A DNA stretch of 51,172 nt from Xylophilus ampelinus (GTDB lineage Bacteria; Pseudomonadota; Gammaproteobacteria; Burkholderiales; Burkholderiaceae_C): NCBI RefSeq assembly GCF_901875635.1, contig NZ_CABFMN010000104.1, forward strand, positions 1-51,172, read 5' to 3'. The position numbers and the translations under genes are program-made. Under the pieces are notes generated by a model. The model was given only the letters and a program-made list of their open reading frames with translations, ran no database searches and was not told the DNA's origin. Positions 17,180-28,921 of the stretch are shown piece by piece; position 1 is the first letter of the stretch; each line of letters begins with the position of its first letter.

Positions 17180-18667
17180 TCAGTTGGCCAGCGTGGCCAC
17201 GATGGCCTGCGCGCACAGCGTCATCAGCCCGCCGGGCAGGATGCCCAGGATCAGGATCAGCGCGCCGTTGAGGGTCAGCACCGTGCGCACGTCGCGCGGC
17301 GCCGACACCGTGGTGGCCGTGAGGGGCGCATCGAAGTACATGACCTTGACCACGCGCAGGTAGTAGAAAGCGCCAACCAGCGACATCACCACCGCGTAGA
17401 CCGCGAGGCCGATGTACAGCGCCTGGCCCGATGCGATCAGCGCCTGCAGCACAGCCAGCTTGGCGTAGAAGCCCACCAGCGGCGGAATGCCGGCCAGCGA
17501 GAACATCGCGATCGCCATCACGCCGGCGTACAGCGGGCTGCGCTGGTTCAGGCCGGCGAGGTCGGAGATTTCCTCGCTCTCGAAGCCCTCGCGCGCCAGC
17601 AGCAGGATGATGCCGAAGCTGGCCAGTGTGGTCAGGACGTAGGTGACGATGTAGAACATCGACGCGCTGTACGCGTACTGCGCGTTGTAGGTGTTGCCGT
17701 TGACCACACCCGCCACCAGGCCCAGCAGCATGAAGCCCATCTGCGCGATGGTCGAATAGGCCAGCATGCGTTTGAGGTTGGTCTGCGCGATGGCCGCCAG
17801 GTTGCCCACGAGCAAAGAAGCGATGGCCAGCAGAGCGAGCATCTGCTGCCAGTCGATGGCCAGGGGCAGCAGCCCTTCGACCAGCAGGCGTATCACGATC
17901 GCGAAGGCCGCCAGCTCGGGCGCCGCGCCGATGAGCAGCGTGATGGCCGTGGGGGCGCCCTGGTATACGTCCGGCACCCACATGTGGAAGGGCGCGGCCC
18001 CCAGCTTGAAGGCCAGGCCGGCGACGATGAAGACGAGGCCGAAGACCAGCACCTGGTGGTCGACCTTGCGGCTGGCGATCGCCTTGAAGACCTCGTTGAC
18101 GTCGAGCGAGCCCGTGGCGCCGTACATCATCGACAGGCCGTAGAGCAGGAAGCCGCTGGCCATGGCGCCGAGCACGAAGTACTTCATCGCCGCTTCGCTG
18201 GCCACGGCGTTGTCGCGCCGCAGGGCGACCAGCGCGTAGCTCGAGAGCGTGAGCAGCTCCAGTCCCAGGTAGATCAGCAGGAAGTTGCTGCCCGAGATCA
18301 TGACGAACATGCCCAGCAGCGAGAACATGCTGATGGTGAACATCTCGCCGCCGCGCAGCATCTGGCGGTCGGCCGCATAGGGCCGGCCATACACGAGCGT
18401 GACCATCAGTGCCACGGTGGCGAAGCACTTGAGCCAGTTGCCCATCGGGTCGCTGACCACCATGCCGCCGAAACCGTACACGGTCTGGCCGGCATTCGCC
18501 TGCATCCCGGTGAGCACGGCCACCACGGCGAGGGTCAGCAGGGTGAGCACATAGGTGCGGGTGCGGCGCGCATCGGTGGTCGACAGGTCCACCAGCGCGA
18601 TGATGCACGCCATCACGAGCAGGACGATCTCGGGGTAGATCGTGATCCAGCTGAGTTTGTCAATCAT
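17180..18667 (-). CDS. nuoN: NADH-quinone oxidoreductase subunit N
   Basis: A 495-residue antiporter-like membrane subunit with about fourteen helices. Family landmarks include [21 protein letters not shown] near residues 127-147, the conserved lysine/histidine channel residues around [13 protein letters not shown] near 228-240, and [19 protein letters not shown] near 297-315. It is one of three proton-pumping channels (L, M, N) in the membrane arm. It is the last nuo gene, 24 bases after nuoM. Confidence 0.97.
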   Translation of the reverse strand: MIDKLSWITIYPEIVLLVMACIIALVDLSTTDARRTRTYVLTLLTLAVVAVLTGMQANAGQTVYGFGGMVVSDPMGNWLKCFATVALMVTLVYGRPYAADRQMLRGGEMFTISMFSLLGMFVMISGSNFLLIYLGLELLTLSSYALVALRRDNAVASEAAMKYFVLGAMASGFLLYGLSMMYGATGSLDVNEVFKAIASRKVDHQVLVFGLVFIVAGLAFKLGAAPFHMWVPDVYQGAPTAITLLIGAAPELAAFAIVIRLLVEGLLPLAIDWQQMLALLAIASLLVGNLAAIAQTNLKRMLAYSTIAQMGFMLLGLVAGVVNGNTYNAQYAYSASMFYIVTYVLTTLASFGIILLLAREGFESEEISDLAGLNQRSPLYAGVMAIAMFSLAGIPPLVGFYAKLAVLQALIASGQALYIGLAVYAVVMSLVGAFYYLRVVKVMYFDAPLTATTVSAPRDVRTVLTLNGALILILGILPGGLMTLCAQAIVATLAN

Positions 18668-18691
18668 CTCGTTCTCTTGTTCAGCGTGGAC

Positions 18692-20167
18692 TCAAGGAAG
18701 CTTGGACGCGGCGACGTGGCGCAGCAATTCCGTGACAGAAGCGTCCATCACGTCGGTGAAGGGCTTCGGGAACAGGCCCATCCACAACACCGCGATCGCC
18801 AGCAGGGCCAGCATCAGGAACTCGCGTCCATTGATGTCGGTGAGCTCTTCCACATGCTTGTTGCCGACGGGGCCGAGGTACACGCGCTTGTACATCCACA
18901 GCGTGTAGGCGGCGCCGAAGATCAGCGCGGTGGCCGCCCCGAGGCCGATCCAGAAGTTGGCCTTCACGGCGCCCAGGATCACCATCCACTCGCCCACGAA
19001 GCCGGCCGTGGCGGGCAACCCGCAGTTGGCCATCGCGAACAGCAGCGCGAAGGCCGCGAACTTGGGCATGGTGTTCACCACGCCCCCGTAGTCGGCAATC
19101 TGCCGCGAGTGCACGCGGTCGTACAGCACGCCGATGCACAGGAACATTGCGCCCGACACGAAGCCGTGCGAGATCATCTGCACGATGCCGCCGGCCACGC
19201 CCAGGCTGTTGAAGATGAAGAAGCCAAGGGTCACGAAGCCCATGTGGGCGACCGACGAGTACGCCACCAGTTTCTTCATGTCCTGCTGCACCAGCGCGAC
19301 CAGGCCCACGTAGATCACGGCGACCAGGGACAGCGCGATCATGAACCACGCCCACTCACGCGAGGCATCCGGTGCGATCGGCATCGAGAAGCGCAGGAAG
19401 CCGTAGGCGCCGAGCTTCAGCATGATGGCCGCCAGCACGGCCGAACCGCCCGTCGGCGCCTCGACGTGCACGTCGGGCAGCCAGGTGTGCACCGGCCACA
19501 TCGGCACCTTCACGGCGAAGGCGGCGAAGAAGGCGAAGAACAGCAGGGTCTGGGCATGGCCACCCAGCGGCAGCTTGTGCCAGGCCAGGATGTCGAAGCT
19601 GCCGCCCGAGGTGTTGTACAGGTAGATCAGCGCGACCAGCATGAGCAGCGAGCCGAGCAGCGTGTACAGGAAGAACTTGAAAGCCGCGTAGATCTTGTTC
19701 GGGCCACCCCAGATGCCGATGATCAGGTACATCGGGATCAGCGTCGCCTCGAAGAAGACGTAGAACAGCATCCCGTCGAGCGCCGAGAACACGCCGATCA
19801 TCAGGCCCGACAGGATGAGGAACGCGCCCATGTACTGGTTGACGCGCTCGGTGATGACTTCCCAGGCCGAGATGACCACGATCACGGTGATGAAAGCCGT
19901 GAGCAGAACGAACCACATCGACAGCCCGTCCACTCCGAGGTGGTAGTTGATGTGGAAGCGCTCGATCCATGGCGCCGTCTCGACAAACTGCATCGCCGCC
20001 GTGCCCACCCGGAAGCGCGTGTACAGCGGCAGGGTGACGAGGAAGCTGGCGATCGCGCCGATCAGTGCGGCCCAGCGAACGCCGCGCGCTTGGGTCTCGC
20101 GGCCGAACAGCAGCAGGACGGCGCCCACCACGATCGGCAGCCAGATGGCAAGGCTCAACAAACCCAT
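18692..20167 (-). CDS. nuoM: NADH-quinone oxidoreductase subunit M
   Basis: A 491-residue antiporter-like subunit of the complex I membrane arm. It shows YHLGVDGLSMWFVLLT near residues 75-90, FFEATLIPMYLIIGIWGG near 138-155 with the essential Glu, VPMWPVHTWLPDVHVEAPTGGS, and DMKKLVAYSSVAHMGFV near 310. It pumps protons with L and N. Spacing of 25 bases to nuoL and 24 to nuoN fits one transcript. Confidence 0.97.
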   Translation of the reverse strand: MGLLSLAIWLPIVVGAVLLLFGRETQARGVRWAALIGAIASFLVTLPLYTRFRVGTAAMQFVETAPWIERFHINYHLGVDGLSMWFVLLTAFITVIVVISAWEVITERVNQYMGAFLILSGLMIGVFSALDGMLFYVFFEATLIPMYLIIGIWGGPNKIYAAFKFFLYTLLGSLLMLVALIYLYNTSGGSFDILAWHKLPLGGHAQTLLFFAFFAAFAVKVPMWPVHTWLPDVHVEAPTGGSAVLAAIMLKLGAYGFLRFSMPIAPDASREWAWFMIALSLVAVIYVGLVALVQQDMKKLVAYSSVAHMGFVTLGFFIFNSLGVAGGIVQMISHGFVSGAMFLCIGVLYDRVHSRQIADYGGVVNTMPKFAAFALLFAMANCGLPATAGFVGEWMVILGAVKANFWIGLGAATALIFGAAYTLWMYKRVYLGPVGNKHVEELTDINGREFLMLALLAIAVLWMGLFPKPFTDVMDASVTELLRHVAASKLP

Positions 20168-20192
20168 TTTTATTGTTCTCCAGCGCAGCGGA

Positions 20193-22223
20193 TCAGCGGT
20201 TGAACCAGACGAAGTACGTCATCAGGACGAAGATGCCCAACAGCATCGCGAAGGCGTAGTGGTAGATGTAGCCCGACTGGAACCAGCGCACCACACCCGC
20301 CAGGCGGCCGATCAGCTTCCACGAGCCGTTGACCACGGCGCCGTCGATGAAGGCCTGGTCGCCGCCCTTCCACAAGCCGGTGCCCAGCGCACGCGTGCCG
20401 CGCGCCAGCACGTTCTCGTTGAACCAGTCCATGTAGTACTTGTTCTCGAGCAGGCGGTAGACCGGGCCAAAGGCGCGCTTGATCGCCGCCGGCAGCGCCG
20501 GGTTGATCATGTACATGTACCAGGACAGCGCCACGCCGGCCAAAGCCAGCCAGAAGGGCGGCGCCTGCAGGCCGTGCAGCGCCATGGCGATCGGGCCATG
20601 GAAGGCCTCGGCCAGTTCCTTCATCGCGTGATGCTTGGAGCCGTCCACGAAGATGGCGTCCTTGAAGAACTCGCCGTAGAGCATCGGCTCGATGGTGAAG
20701 TAGCCGATCAGCACCGAAGGGATAGCCAGCAGCACGAGCGGCAACCAGACGACCCAGGGCGACTCGTGCGGCTTGGCATCGTGGCCATGGCCGTGGTGGT
20801 CGTCGTGCGCGTGGTCGTCGTGGTGCGCGTCCGGGTTCTGGTCGTAGCGCTCCTTGCCATGAAAGACGAGGAAGTACATGCGGAACGAGTAGAACGCCGT
20901 GATGAAGACGCCCGCCAGCACCGAGAAGTATGCGAAGCCCGAGCCCCACAGGTGGCTCTCGTGCACGGCCTCGATGATGCTGTCCTTGGAATAGAAGCCC
21001 GAGAACAGCGGCGTGCCGATCAGTGCCAGCGAACCCACCAGCGAAGTGATCCAGGTGATCGGCATGTACTTGCGCACGCCGCCCATCCAGCGGATGTCCT
21101 GGTTGTGGTGCATGCCGATGATGACCGAGCCGGCACCGAGGAACAGGAGTGCCTTGAAGAAGGCGTGGGTCATCAGGTGGAACACCGCGACCGAGTAGGC
21201 CGAGGCGCCCAGCGCGACGGTCATGTAGCCCAGCTGCGACAGCGTGGAGTACGCCACCACGCGCTTGATGTCGTTCTGAATGATGCCCAGGAAGCCCATG
21301 AACAGCGCAGTGATGGCGCCGATCACAAGGATGAAGCTCAGGGCGGTATCGCTCAGCTCGAACAGCGGCGACATGCGGCTGACCATGAAGATGCCCGCGG
21401 TCACCATGGTGGCGGCGTGGATCAGCGCCGAGATGGGGGTCGGGCCCTCCATCGAGTCGGGCAGCCACACGTGCAGCGGGAACTGCGCGCTCTTGCCCAT
21501 GGCGCCGATGAACAGGCAGATGCAGATCACGGTGATCAGCATCCAGTCGGTGCCGGGGAAGCCGATCTTGGCGAGCTGGTCGGCCTTGGCGAATGCTTCG
21601 GTGTAGTTCAGCGTACCGGCGTAGGCAGCGATCAGGCCGATGCCGAGGATGAAGCCGAAGTCACCCACGCGGTTGACCAGGAAGGCCTTCATGTTCGCGA
21701 AGATTGCCGTGGGCTTGTTGAACCAGAACCCGATCAGCAGGTACGACACCAGGCCCACCGCCTCCCAGCCGAAGAAGAGCTGGAGCATGTTGTTGCTCAT
21801 GACGAGCATCAGCATCGAGAAGGTGAACAGCGAGATGTACGCGAAGAAGCGGTTGTAGCCCGCGTCCTCTTCCATGTAGCCGATGGTGTAGATGTGGACC
21901 ATCAGCGACACGAAGGTCACGACGCACATCATCATGGCCGTGAGGCCGTCGACCAGGAAGCCGACCTCCATCTTCAGGCCGCCGACGACCATCCATTCGT
22001 AGAGGGTGGCGTTGAAGCGGGCACCGTCCACCACGACGCTCTTGAGCGTCATGGCGGAGATGACGAAGGCGATCAGCACGCCCAGGATGGTGAGCGAATG
22101 GACGACCTTGCGGCCCAGGTGGTTGCCGCCGAATTTCGTGCCGAACAGACCCGCCAGCGCAGAGCCCACGAGGGGCGCGAGCGGCACGGCCAGCAGGGTG
22201 GAAGCAGATAGCGTTGCGCTCAT
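20193..22223 (-). CDS. nuoL: NADH-quinone oxidoreductase subunit L
   Basis: A 676-residue largest membrane subunit, with fourteen core helices followed by the long lateral amphipathic helix and final helix in the C-terminal third. Motifs include FFGWEAVGLVSYLLIGFWF, GKSAQFPLHVWLPDSMEGPTP and DIKRVVAYSTLSQLGYM. A His/Asp-rich loop (HHDDHAHDDHHGHGHD) near residue 535 is notable and might bind metal, but such loops vary freely in NuoL. The frame is open upstream, and ATG 22223 gives the standard N-terminus; it lies 11 bases after nuoK. Confidence 0.96.
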   Translation of the reverse strand: MSATLSASTLLAVPLAPLVGSALAGLFGTKFGGNHLGRKVVHSLTILGVLIAFVISAMTLKSVVVDGARFNATLYEWMVVGGLKMEVGFLVDGLTAMMMCVVTFVSLMVHIYTIGYMEEDAGYNRFFAYISLFTFSMLMLVMSNNMLQLFFGWEAVGLVSYLLIGFWFNKPTAIFANMKAFLVNRVGDFGFILGIGLIAAYAGTLNYTEAFAKADQLAKIGFPGTDWMLITVICICLFIGAMGKSAQFPLHVWLPDSMEGPTPISALIHAATMVTAGIFMVSRMSPLFELSDTALSFILVIGAITALFMGFLGIIQNDIKRVVAYSTLSQLGYMTVALGASAYSVAVFHLMTHAFFKALLFLGAGSVIIGMHHNQDIRWMGGVRKYMPITWITSLVGSLALIGTPLFSGFYSKDSIIEAVHESHLWGSGFAYFSVLAGVFITAFYSFRMYFLVFHGKERYDQNPDAHHDDHAHDDHHGHGHDAKPHESPWVVWLPLVLLAIPSVLIGYFTIEPMLYGEFFKDAIFVDGSKHHAMKELAEAFHGPIAMALHGLQAPPFWLALAGVALSWYMYMINPALPAAIKRAFGPVYRLLENKYYMDWFNENVLARGTRALGTGLWKGGDQAFIDGAVVNGSWKLIGRLAGVVRWFQSGYIYHYAFAMLLGIFVLMTYFVWFNR

Positions 22224-22234
22224 GGTGGTTGTCG

Positions 22235-22543
22235 TTATCCCTTGAGCGAGTTGAGTTCGTCGACGTTGATGTTCGACTTGTTGCGGAACAGCAGCACGAG
22301 CAACGCCAAGCCGATCGCAGACTCGGCGGCCGCGACGGTCAGGATGAAGAACACGAAGATCTGGCCGTGCATGTCGCCCAGGTAGTGCGAGAAGGCGACG
22401 AAGTTCATGTTGACCGCCAGCAGCATCAGTTCGATGCACATCAGCAGCACGATCAGGTTCTTGCGGTTCAGGAAGATGCCGATCACCGACAGCGCGAACA
22501 GCATCGCGCCCAGCGACAGGTAATGGCCCAGGGTCAGCGTCAT
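22235..22543 (-). CDS. nuoK: NADH-quinone oxidoreductase subunit K
   Basis: A 102-residue, three-helix subunit starting [16 protein letters not shown]. Conserved membrane glutamates lie in [18 protein letters not shown] and [15 protein letters not shown] and form part of the E-channel. It overlaps the nuoJ stop by four bases (ATGA), so translation is coupled. Size and sequence are standard. Confidence 0.96.
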   Translation of the reverse strand: MTLTLGHYLSLGAMLFALSVIGIFLNRKNLIVLLMCIELMLLAVNMNFVAFSHYLGDMHGQIFVFFILTVAAAESAIGLALLVLLFRNKSNINVDELNSLKG

Positions 22544-23199
22544 GGCTTCTTCTCCGCTTCGGCGTCGGCGGCCGGCGCGGCCGGCGGCGGTGGGGGCAGC
22601 GTCGCGGCCAGCTTCACCACGCTCATGCGGTCGGCGGCCTTCACGTGCACCTGGTCCTTCACGTTGACGAACTTGGTGTCCTTGCGCTGACGCAGCGTCA
22701 GCGCGATGGCGGCGATCATGGCCACGACGAGGATCACGGCCGCGATCTGGACGGGATAGACGTATTCGCTGTACAGCAGCAGGCCCAACGCCTTGGTGTT
22801 CGAACCCTGCGCGGCAGCAGCCTGCGCCATTTCGGCAGGTGCGGCGCCCTGGAGCCGGAAGCCGCCCATCAGCACGTAGGCCATCTCGAGCGCGATGACC
22901 ACGCCGATCAGGGCGGCCAGCGGGAAGTGCTTCCAGAAGCCCTGGCGAAGACTGTCGATGTTGAGGTCGAGCATCATCACCACGAAGAGGAAGAGCACCA
23001 TCACGGCACCGAGGTAGACCAGCACCAGCGCGATGGCCAGGAATTCCGCCTTCAGCAGCAGCCACACGGCAGCGGCTTGCGAGAAGGCCAGCATGAGGTA
23101 AAGCACCGCATGCACGGGATTGCGCGCGGTGATGACCCGGAAGGCTGCGAAGAGCAGCACGACCGAGAACAGGTAGAAGAAGCCGGTCTTGACGTCCAT
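22540..23199 (-). CDS. nuoJ: NADH-quinone oxidoreductase subunit J
   Basis: A 219-residue subunit with five membrane helices in the first about 165 residues, including [20 protein letters not shown] with the pi-bulge helix, and a hydrophilic C-terminus ending in a Pro/Ala/Glu-rich tail. It sits beside K and A in the membrane arm near the quinone channel. It is coupled to nuoK by a four-base overlap and lies 27 bases after nuoI. Confidence 0.95.
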   Translation of the reverse strand: MDVKTGFFYLFSVVLLFAAFRVITARNPVHAVLYLMLAFSQAAAVWLLLKAEFLAIALVLVYLGAVMVLFLFVVMMLDLNIDSLRQGFWKHFPLAALIGVVIALEMAYVLMGGFRLQGAAPAEMAQAAAAQGSNTKALGLLLYSEYVYPVQIAAVILVVAMIAAIALTLRQRKDTKFVNVKDQVHVKAADRMSVVKLAATLPPPPPAAPAADAEAEKKP

Positions 23200-23226
23200 G
23201 AGGATGGTTCTTTTCGGGCGCCGGGA

Positions 23227-23736
23227 TCAGCGGTACTTGGCGTCGGCCGCCTTGTTGGCAGCGATTTCCTTCTCGTAGCGATCGCCCACGGCCAGGAGCA
23301 TGTCCTTGGTGAAGTAGAGATCGCCACGCTTCTCGCCGTGGTATTCGAGGATGTGCGTCTCGACGATCGAGTCGACCGGGCAGCTCTCTTCGCAGAAGCC
23401 GCAGAAGATGCACTTGGTCAGGTCGATGTCGTAACGCGAGGTGCGGCGCGAGCCGTCGTCGCGCACCGTCGATTCGATGGTGATGGCGACGGCAGGGCAC
23501 ACGGCCTCGCACAGCTTGCAGGCGATGCAGCGCTCCTCGCCGTTTTCATAGCGGCGCAACGCATGCAGCCCGCGAAAGCGCGGCGACAGAGGCGTTTTCT
23601 CTTCGGGGAATTGCACCGTGATCTTGCGGCGCAGCGCGTAACGGCCCGTCAGGGCCATGCCCTTGAAGAGCTCGGCGAGCATGAAGCTCTTGAAGAAATC
23701 CTTGATCGAAAAGGACGAGGCAGCGATGGCTGTCAT
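23227..23736 (-). CDS. nuoI: NADH-quinone oxidoreductase subunit I (two 4Fe-4S clusters)
   Basis: A 169-residue ferredoxin-like subunit with two CxxCxxCxxxC motifs, [12 protein letters not shown] near residues 70-81 and [12 protein letters not shown] near 109-120. These bind clusters N6a and N6b, which pass electrons to N2 in NuoB. An N-terminal amphipathic helix ([14 protein letters not shown]) docks on the membrane arm. The start MTAIAASS at 23736 is chosen; the frame runs further upstream but into nuoH. Confidence 0.96.
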   Translation of the reverse strand: MTAIAASSFSIKDFFKSFMLAELFKGMALTGRYALRRKITVQFPEEKTPLSPRFRGLHALRRYENGEERCIACKLCEAVCPAVAITIESTVRDDGSRRTSRYDIDLTKCIFCGFCEESCPVDSIVETHILEYHGEKRGDLYFTKDMLLAVGDRYEKEIAANKAADAKYR

Positions 23737-23750
23737 CTTGTTCGCTCCGC

Positions 23751-24827
23751 TTATTTCCAGATGTTCCAGGGCGTCTGCATCCAGCCCCCGACAACCAGCA
23801 GCCACACGAGGGTGACAGGAATGAAGATCTTCCAGCCCAGCCGCATGATCTGGTCATAGCGAAAGCGCGGGAAGGTGCCCCGGATCCAGATGAACAGCGA
23901 GACCACGAAGAATGTCTTCAGGCCCAGCCAGATCCATCCGGGGATGAAGTCCAGGAAGCCGATGGGCGAGAGCCAGCCGCCCAGGAACATCAGTGCGGCC
24001 AGGATCGAGATCAGCCACATGCTGGCGTACTCGGCCAGGAAGAAGATCGCGAAGCCCATGCCCGAATACTCGACCATGTGGCCGGCGACGATCTCGGCCT
24101 CGCCTTCCACCACGTCGAAGGGGTGGCGGTTGGTCTCGGCGACGCCGGAGATCACGTAGACCACGAAGATCGGCAGCAGCGGCAGCCAGTTCCACGACAG
24201 GAAGCCCAGGCCCATGTTGGCGCCCATGCCCTTCGCCTGCGCAGCGACCACCTCGCCGAGGTGCAGGCTGCCCGACACCATGATGACCACCACGAGGCAG
24301 AAGCCCATGGCGATCTCGTAGCTGACCATCTGGGCCGACGCGCGCAGCGCGCCCAGGAAGGCGTACTTCGAGTTGGAGGCCCAGCCGGCGATGATCACGC
24401 CGTACACCTCGATCGAGGTGATGGCCATGATCAGCAGCAGCCCGGCGTTGACGTTGGCCAGCACCGCGTCGGGACCGAAGGGGATGGCCACCCAGGCCGC
24501 CAGCGCCGGCATGATCGCCATCACCGGACCGAGCCGGAACAGGCCTTTGTTGGCCGCCGTCGGGTTGATCAGCTCCTTGGTCAGCAGCTTGAGCGCATCG
24601 GCGATCGGCTGCAGCAGTCCCATGGGACCGACGCGGTTGGGACCATGGCGCACCTGGATCCAGCCGAGGAACTTGCGTTCCCAGAGGGTGAGGTAGGCCA
24701 CGGCACCGAGCAGCGGCAGCAGCACGCACACGATCTTGATCAGCGACCAGACCACGGGCCAGCCGGCCCCGGTCCACCAGCCGGCATCGATCAGGCCGCG
24801 CCCGAAACCGTAGATCGTGTCGATCAT
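23751..24827 (-). CDS. nuoH: NADH-quinone oxidoreductase subunit H
   Basis: A 358-residue membrane subunit with eight helices that forms the quinone chamber with B and D. Signatures are [21 protein letters not shown] near residues 50-70 (split by the RHGPNR loop), [13 protein letters not shown] [10 protein letters not shown], and [22 protein letters not shown]. Conserved acidic loop residues are all present. The ATG overlaps the nuoG stop by four bases. Confidence 0.97.
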   Translation of the reverse strand: MIDTIYGFGRGLIDAGWWTGAGWPVVWSLIKIVCVLLPLLGAVAYLTLWERKFLGWIQVRHGPNRVGPMGLLQPIADALKLLTKELINPTAANKGLFRLGPVMAIMPALAAWVAIPFGPDAVLANVNAGLLLIMAITSIEVYGVIIAGWASNSKYAFLGALRASAQMVSYEIAMGFCLVVVIMVSGSLHLGEVVAAQAKGMGANMGLGFLSWNWLPLLPIFVVYVISGVAETNRHPFDVVEGEAEIVAGHMVEYSGMGFAIFFLAEYASMWLISILAALMFLGGWLSPIGFLDFIPGWIWLGLKTFFVVSLFIWIRGTFPRFRYDQIMRLGWKIFIPVTLVWLLVVGGWMQTPWNIWK

Positions 24828-27016
24828 GCGGTCACCTCGTCGATGGCCTGGTAGTAGGCGACGCCACGGACGGCATGCGCGCCGCCTCTCCCGTCGGCCG
24901 TGAGTTGCAGCGACGGGGCCCGGCGCACGAGACCGTCCAGCTGGTAGATGGACGCGGCCACCGGCTCGGCGGCAGCCGGCGCAGCCGGCGCTGCCAGGTC
25001 GACCGGCGCGGCGAGCGCATTGCTCAGCCGATCGGCGGGAACATGCGTCGCGGCGTCGTCAAGGCCGCTGCGCACGTGCGCGAGCACGTCCTGAGAGGTC
25101 TCGAAATCGAAGCCCGTGAGGCCGAGCAGGTTGCCGAGCACGCGCAGCACCTTCCAGCCCGGACGGGTTTCGCCGCGGGGCTTGACCACGGCATGGAAGC
25201 TCTGGATGCGGCCCTCGGCATTGATGAAGGTGCCCGGCGTTTCGCTGAAGGGCGAAATGGGCAGCAGCACGTCGCTGAATGCAAGGTTCGCCTTGAAGGG
25301 GCTCAGCGTCACGACCATCTGTGCGCCGTCCAATCCCTGCGCGGCCTTGGCGCCTGCAGCCGAATCGAACTCGGGTTCGTTGTTGAGCAGCAGCACGGCC
25401 TGGAGGCCGCCCGCCAGCATCCGGCCGGCGTCGAGGCCCTGGGTGCCCGGCAGTGCGCCGACCCATTGGGCGCCGACGGTGTTGGCCGCTTCGGTCAGGT
25501 AGCCGACCGAGGCGCCGGTCTGCTCGCCGATCCACTGCGCCAGGGCCATCAGACGCGAGGCATCGGCGGCGTGCGCGGCCGCATTGCCGAGAAGAATGGC
25601 CTTGCGCTCGCCGCCCAGCAGGGACTTGGCGGTCGCCCGCGCAGCGTCCGTCGGCTGCGCACTCGAGGGAGCGGCCATACCCTTCTCGACGGCCACGGCT
25701 GCCGCCAATACAGCCAAGGCGTCGCCCCAGCCCGCCGCTTCGGCAATCTGTACGCCGGCGAGTGGCATGGCCCACGCGTCCTGCGACGCGAGTTGCGCCT
25801 GGCCGGCGATGGCGTGCACCGCCGCGCCCTTGCGCGCTGCCTGGCGAATCCGTTGCGCGAACAGGGGGTGGTCCTTGCGCAGGTTCGAGCCGACGACCAG
25901 CACGCGCTGCAGCTGCGACAGCGAAGCGATCGACGTGCCGAGCCAGCGCACACCCGTGCCGCGCGTGAAGTCGGCGTGGCGCAGGCGGTGGTCGATGTTC
26001 TCGCTGCCCAGGCCCCGCATGAGGGCCGTGGCGAGCGCGAGTTCTTCCACCGTGCTGTGCGGGCTGACCAGCGCGCCGATGGAGCCGGCGCCGTGGTCCG
26101 CCTTGATCTGACGCAGGCCGTTGGCCACGTACTCGAGCGCTGTCTGCCAGTCGACCACTTGCCATTGACCGCCCTGCTTCAGCATGGGCTGCGTCAGGCG
26201 CTCGTCGCCGTTGAGCGCCTCGTACGAGAAGCGGTCACGGTCGGCGATCCAGCATTCGTTGATGTCCTCGTTCTCGAGCGGCACCACGCGCATCACCTGG
26301 TTGTTCTTGACCTGCACGATCAGGTTGGCACCGGTCGAATCGTGCGGGCTCACCGACTTGCGGCGGCTCAGTTCCCAGGTGCGGGCGCTGTAGCGGAAGG
26401 GCTTGCTCGTGAGCGCGCCCACGGGGCAGATGTCGATCATGTTGCCCGAGAGCTCCGAATCGACGGTGTCGCCCACCACGGTGGTGATCTCGGAGTGCTC
26501 GCCCCGATTGACCATCCCCAGTTCCATGATGCCGGCCACTTCCTGGCCGAAGCGCACGCAACGGGTGCAATGGATGCAGCGGCTCATCTCTTCCATGCTG
26601 ATGAGCGGACCGACGTCCTTGTGGAAGACCACGCGCTTTTCTTCCTCGTAGCGCGAGGAAGAGCCGCCGTAGCCCACGGCCAGATCCTGAAGCTGGCATT
26701 CGCCGCCCTGGTCGCAGATCGGGCAGTCGAGCGGGTGATTGATGAGCAGAAACTCCATCACCGACTTCTGCGCCTTGATCGCCTTCTCGCTCTGGGTGCG
26801 GACGATCATGCCCTGCGTGACCGGCGTGGCGCAGGCGGGCATGGCCTTGGGCGCCTTCTCGATGTCGACCAGGCACATGCGGCAGTTGGCCGCGATGCTG
26901 AGCTTCTTGTGGTAGCAGAAATGCGGGATGTAGGTGCCGGCCTTGTCGGCAGCATGCATCACCATGCTGCCTTCGGCCACTTCGACCTTTTTGCCGTCGA
27001 GTTCGATTTCAACCAT
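24824..27016 (-). CDS. nuoG: NADH-quinone oxidoreductase subunit G
   Basis: A 730-residue iron-sulfur subunit. The N-terminal 2Fe-2S ligands lie in [15 protein letters not shown] and ACATPV. The His-containing 4Fe-4S motif is [18 protein letters not shown], and [12 protein letters not shown] is followed by [12 protein letters not shown] molybdopterin-fold domain without cofactor follows. The extra N7 cluster ligands of the E. coli type are absent ([13 protein letters not shown] instead), as usual outside a few groups. The C-terminus has an Ala-rich linker. It is coupled to nuoH by overlap. Confidence 0.95.
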   Translation of the reverse strand: MVEIELDGKKVEVAEGSMVMHAADKAGTYIPHFCYHKKLSIAANCRMCLVDIEKAPKAMPACATPVTQGMIVRTQSEKAIKAQKSVMEFLLINHPLDCPICDQGGECQLQDLAVGYGGSSSRYEEEKRVVFHKDVGPLISMEEMSRCIHCTRCVRFGQEVAGIMELGMVNRGEHSEITTVVGDTVDSELSGNMIDICPVGALTSKPFRYSARTWELSRRKSVSPHDSTGANLIVQVKNNQVMRVVPLENEDINECWIADRDRFSYEALNGDERLTQPMLKQGGQWQVVDWQTALEYVANGLRQIKADHGAGSIGALVSPHSTVEELALATALMRGLGSENIDHRLRHADFTRGTGVRWLGTSIASLSQLQRVLVVGSNLRKDHPLFAQRIRQAARKGAAVHAIAGQAQLASQDAWAMPLAGVQIAEAAGWGDALAVLAAAVAVEKGMAAPSSAQPTDAARATAKSLLGGERKAILLGNAAAHAADASRLMALAQWIGEQTGASVGYLTEAANTVGAQWVGALPGTQGLDAGRMLAGGLQAVLLLNNEPEFDSAAGAKAAQGLDGAQMVVTLSPFKANLAFSDVLLPISPFSETPGTFINAEGRIQSFHAVVKPRGETRPGWKVLRVLGNLLGLTGFDFETSQDVLAHVRSGLDDAATHVPADRLSNALAAPVDLAAPAAPAAAEPVAASIYQLDGLVRRAPSLQLTADGRGGAHAVRGVAYYQAIDEVTA

Positions 27017-27035
27017 GTCGTGTTCTCGTTCGCGC

Positions 27036-28376
27036 TCAGGCCTGGGCCGACGTCTTGGGCACGTAGCCCGGCACCAGCGCCTCGAACTCGTGGCGGAAGT
27101 GCTTGATCATGGCCCGCACGGGCATCGCGGCCGCATCGCCGAGCGCGCAGATGGTGCGGCCCTGGATGTTGTCGGCCACCGAATTCAGCAGATCCATGTC
27201 CGTGGCGCGGCCCTGACCGTTGTGGATGCGGTCCACCACGCGCCACAGCCAGCCCGTGCCTTCGCGGCAGGGCGTGCATTGACCGCAGGACTCGTGCATG
27301 TAGAAGTACGACAGCCGCTTGAGCGACTCGACCATGGAGCGCGAGTCGTCCATGACGATCACGGCGCCCGAGCCCAGCATGGAGCCGGCCTTGGCGATGG
27401 AGTCGTAGTCCATCGTGCAGTCCATCATGATGGAGGCAGGCAGCACCGGGGCGGACGAGCCGCCCGGAATCACCGCCTTGAGTTGGCGGCCCTTGCGCAC
27501 GCCGCCGGCGAGCTCCAGCAACTTGGAAAACGGCGTGCCCATCGGCACTTCGTAGTTGCCGGGCAGCTCGACATCTCCGCTCACCGAGAAGATCTTGGTG
27601 CCGCCGTTGTTCGGCTTGCCGCACTCGAGGTAGGCCTGGCCGCCGTTGCGGATGATCCAGGGCACCGCGGCGAAGGTCTCGGTGTTGTTGATGGTGGTCG
27701 GCTTGCCGTACAGGCCGAAGCTGGCCGGGAACGGCGGCTTGAAGCGCGGTTGCCCCTTCTTGCCTTCCAGCGATTCGAGCAGCGCAGTTTCCTCGCCGCA
27801 GATGTAGGCGCCGAAGCCGTGGGCCGCGTGCAGCTGGAAGCCGTAGGCGCTGCCCAGGATCTTGTCGCCCAGGTAGCCGGCGGCGCGCGCCTCTTCCAGC
27901 GCCTCCTCGAAACGCTCGTAGGTCTCGAAGATCTCGCCGTGGATGTAGTTGTAGCCGACGCTGATGCCCATCGCGTAGGCGGCGATGGCCATGCCTTCGA
28001 TGACGATGTGCGGGTTGAAGTGCAGGATGTCGCGGTCCTTGCACGTGCCCGGCTCACCTTCGTCCGAATTGCAGACGAGGTACTTCTGGCCCGGGAACTG
28101 GCGGGGCATGAAGCTCCACTTCAGACCCGTGGGAAAGCCTGCGCCGCCGCGGCCCCGCAGGCCCGAGCCCTTGACCTCGGCGATCACCTGATCGGGCGTC
28201 AGCCCCTCGGTCAGGATCTTGCGCAGGGCCTGGTATCCACCACGAGCCTCGTAGTCCGCCAGGCGCCAGTTGGTACCGTCCAGCCCCGCATAGATCTGCG
28301 GATTGATGTGCCGGTCGTGGAAGCAGGTCTGCACGCCCGTGGCGCGGAACTGGGAGAGAACCTGTTCGGGGGTCAT
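27036..28376 (-). CDS. nuoF: NADH-quinone oxidoreductase subunit F (NADH/FMN site)
   Basis: A 446-residue NADH-oxidising subunit. It carries the FMN/NADH glycine loop [15 protein letters not shown] near residues 70-84, [28 protein letters not shown] and the 4Fe-4S (N3) motif [14 protein letters not shown] near 360 with its fourth Cys in TICALGD. It docks with NuoE and NuoG at the tip of the matrix arm. Its ATG shares one base with the nuoE stop (TGATG), indicating coupling. Confidence 0.97.
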   Translation of the reverse strand: MTPEQVLSQFRATGVQTCFHDRHINPQIYAGLDGTNWRLADYEARGGYQALRKILTEGLTPDQVIAEVKGSGLRGRGGAGFPTGLKWSFMPRQFPGQKYLVCNSDEGEPGTCKDRDILHFNPHIVIEGMAIAAYAMGISVGYNYIHGEIFETYERFEEALEEARAAGYLGDKILGSAYGFQLHAAHGFGAYICGEETALLESLEGKKGQPRFKPPFPASFGLYGKPTTINNTETFAAVPWIIRNGGQAYLECGKPNNGGTKIFSVSGDVELPGNYEVPMGTPFSKLLELAGGVRKGRQLKAVIPGGSSAPVLPASIMMDCTMDYDSIAKAGSMLGSGAVIVMDDSRSMVESLKRLSYFYMHESCGQCTPCREGTGWLWRVVDRIHNGQGRATDMDLLNSVADNIQGRTICALGDAAAMPVRAMIKHFRHEFEALVPGYVPKTSAQA

Positions 28377-28921
28377 CAACGCTCCTCCCCGCTCGTCGCG
28401 CCGCGCAGGCCGTCGACCAGCTGATCGAGTTTCTCGTTGCTCATGAAGCTGCACATGGTGCGGTCGTTGACCAGCATCACCGGCGAATCGGCGCAGGCAC
28501 CCAGGCACTCGCTCTGCTGTAGCGTGAACAGGCCATCGGGCGTGGTCTCGCCCATCTTGATGCCGAGTTTCTTCTCGAGATGCACCAGCGCAGTCACGCC
28601 GTCGCGCAGCTGGCACGGCAGGTTCGTGCACACGTTGAGCTTGAACTTGCCCACCGGGTGCTGGTTGTACATGTTGTAGAAGGTCGTGACCTCGCGCACG
28701 GCGATGTGCGGCATGCCGAGGTAGTCGGCGATGGCCGCCTCGCTCTCTGCGCTGACGTGGCCGTCGACCTGCTGCACGATGGCCAGGCAAGCCATCACCG
28801 CCGACTGGCGGCCTGCGGCGTTGTCGGGGTACTTGGCCACCTCGCGCGCGAAGCGGTCGAGCACGGCCTGCGGCAGGAGTGCCGGGGCCGGGGAAGCAGA
28901 AGAGGAAAAAGCGTCGCTCAT
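28376..28921 (-). CDS. nuoE: NADH-quinone oxidoreductase subunit E (2Fe-2S)
   Basis: A 181-residue thioredoxin-fold subunit binding cluster N1a through CTNLPC near residues 102-107 and CLGAC near 143-147. It starts with a short Ser/Ala/Pro-rich leader and has the family block [17 protein letters not shown]. The start at 28921 overlaps the nuoD stop by four bases, and the stop overlaps the nuoF start. Confidence 0.96.
   Translation of the reverse strand: MSDAFSSSASPAPALLPQAVLDRFAREVAKYPDNAAGRQSAVMACLAIVQQVDGHVSAESEAAIADYLGMPHIAVREVTTFYNMYNQHPVGKFKLNVCTNLPCQLRDGVTALVHLEKKLGIKMGETTPDGLFTLQQSECLGACADSPVMLVNDRTMCSFMSNEKLDQLVDGLRGATSGEER

Noticed and set aside
16997..20203. A 1068-codon open frame on the plus strand, antisense to nuoN, nuoM and neighbours
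   Set aside because: Composition is that of a reverse-complement shadow and the opposing nuo genes have full family motifs.
19947..22211. A 754-codon plus-strand frame opposite nuoL
   Set aside because: Gln/Asp/His/Arg-biased shadow without domains; nuoL is certain.
21735..22223. Unusual His/Asp-rich loops in NuoL and neighbours as a new metal-binding system
   Set aside because: Hydrophilic loops of this kind vary freely in NuoL, and nothing around suggests a metal role.
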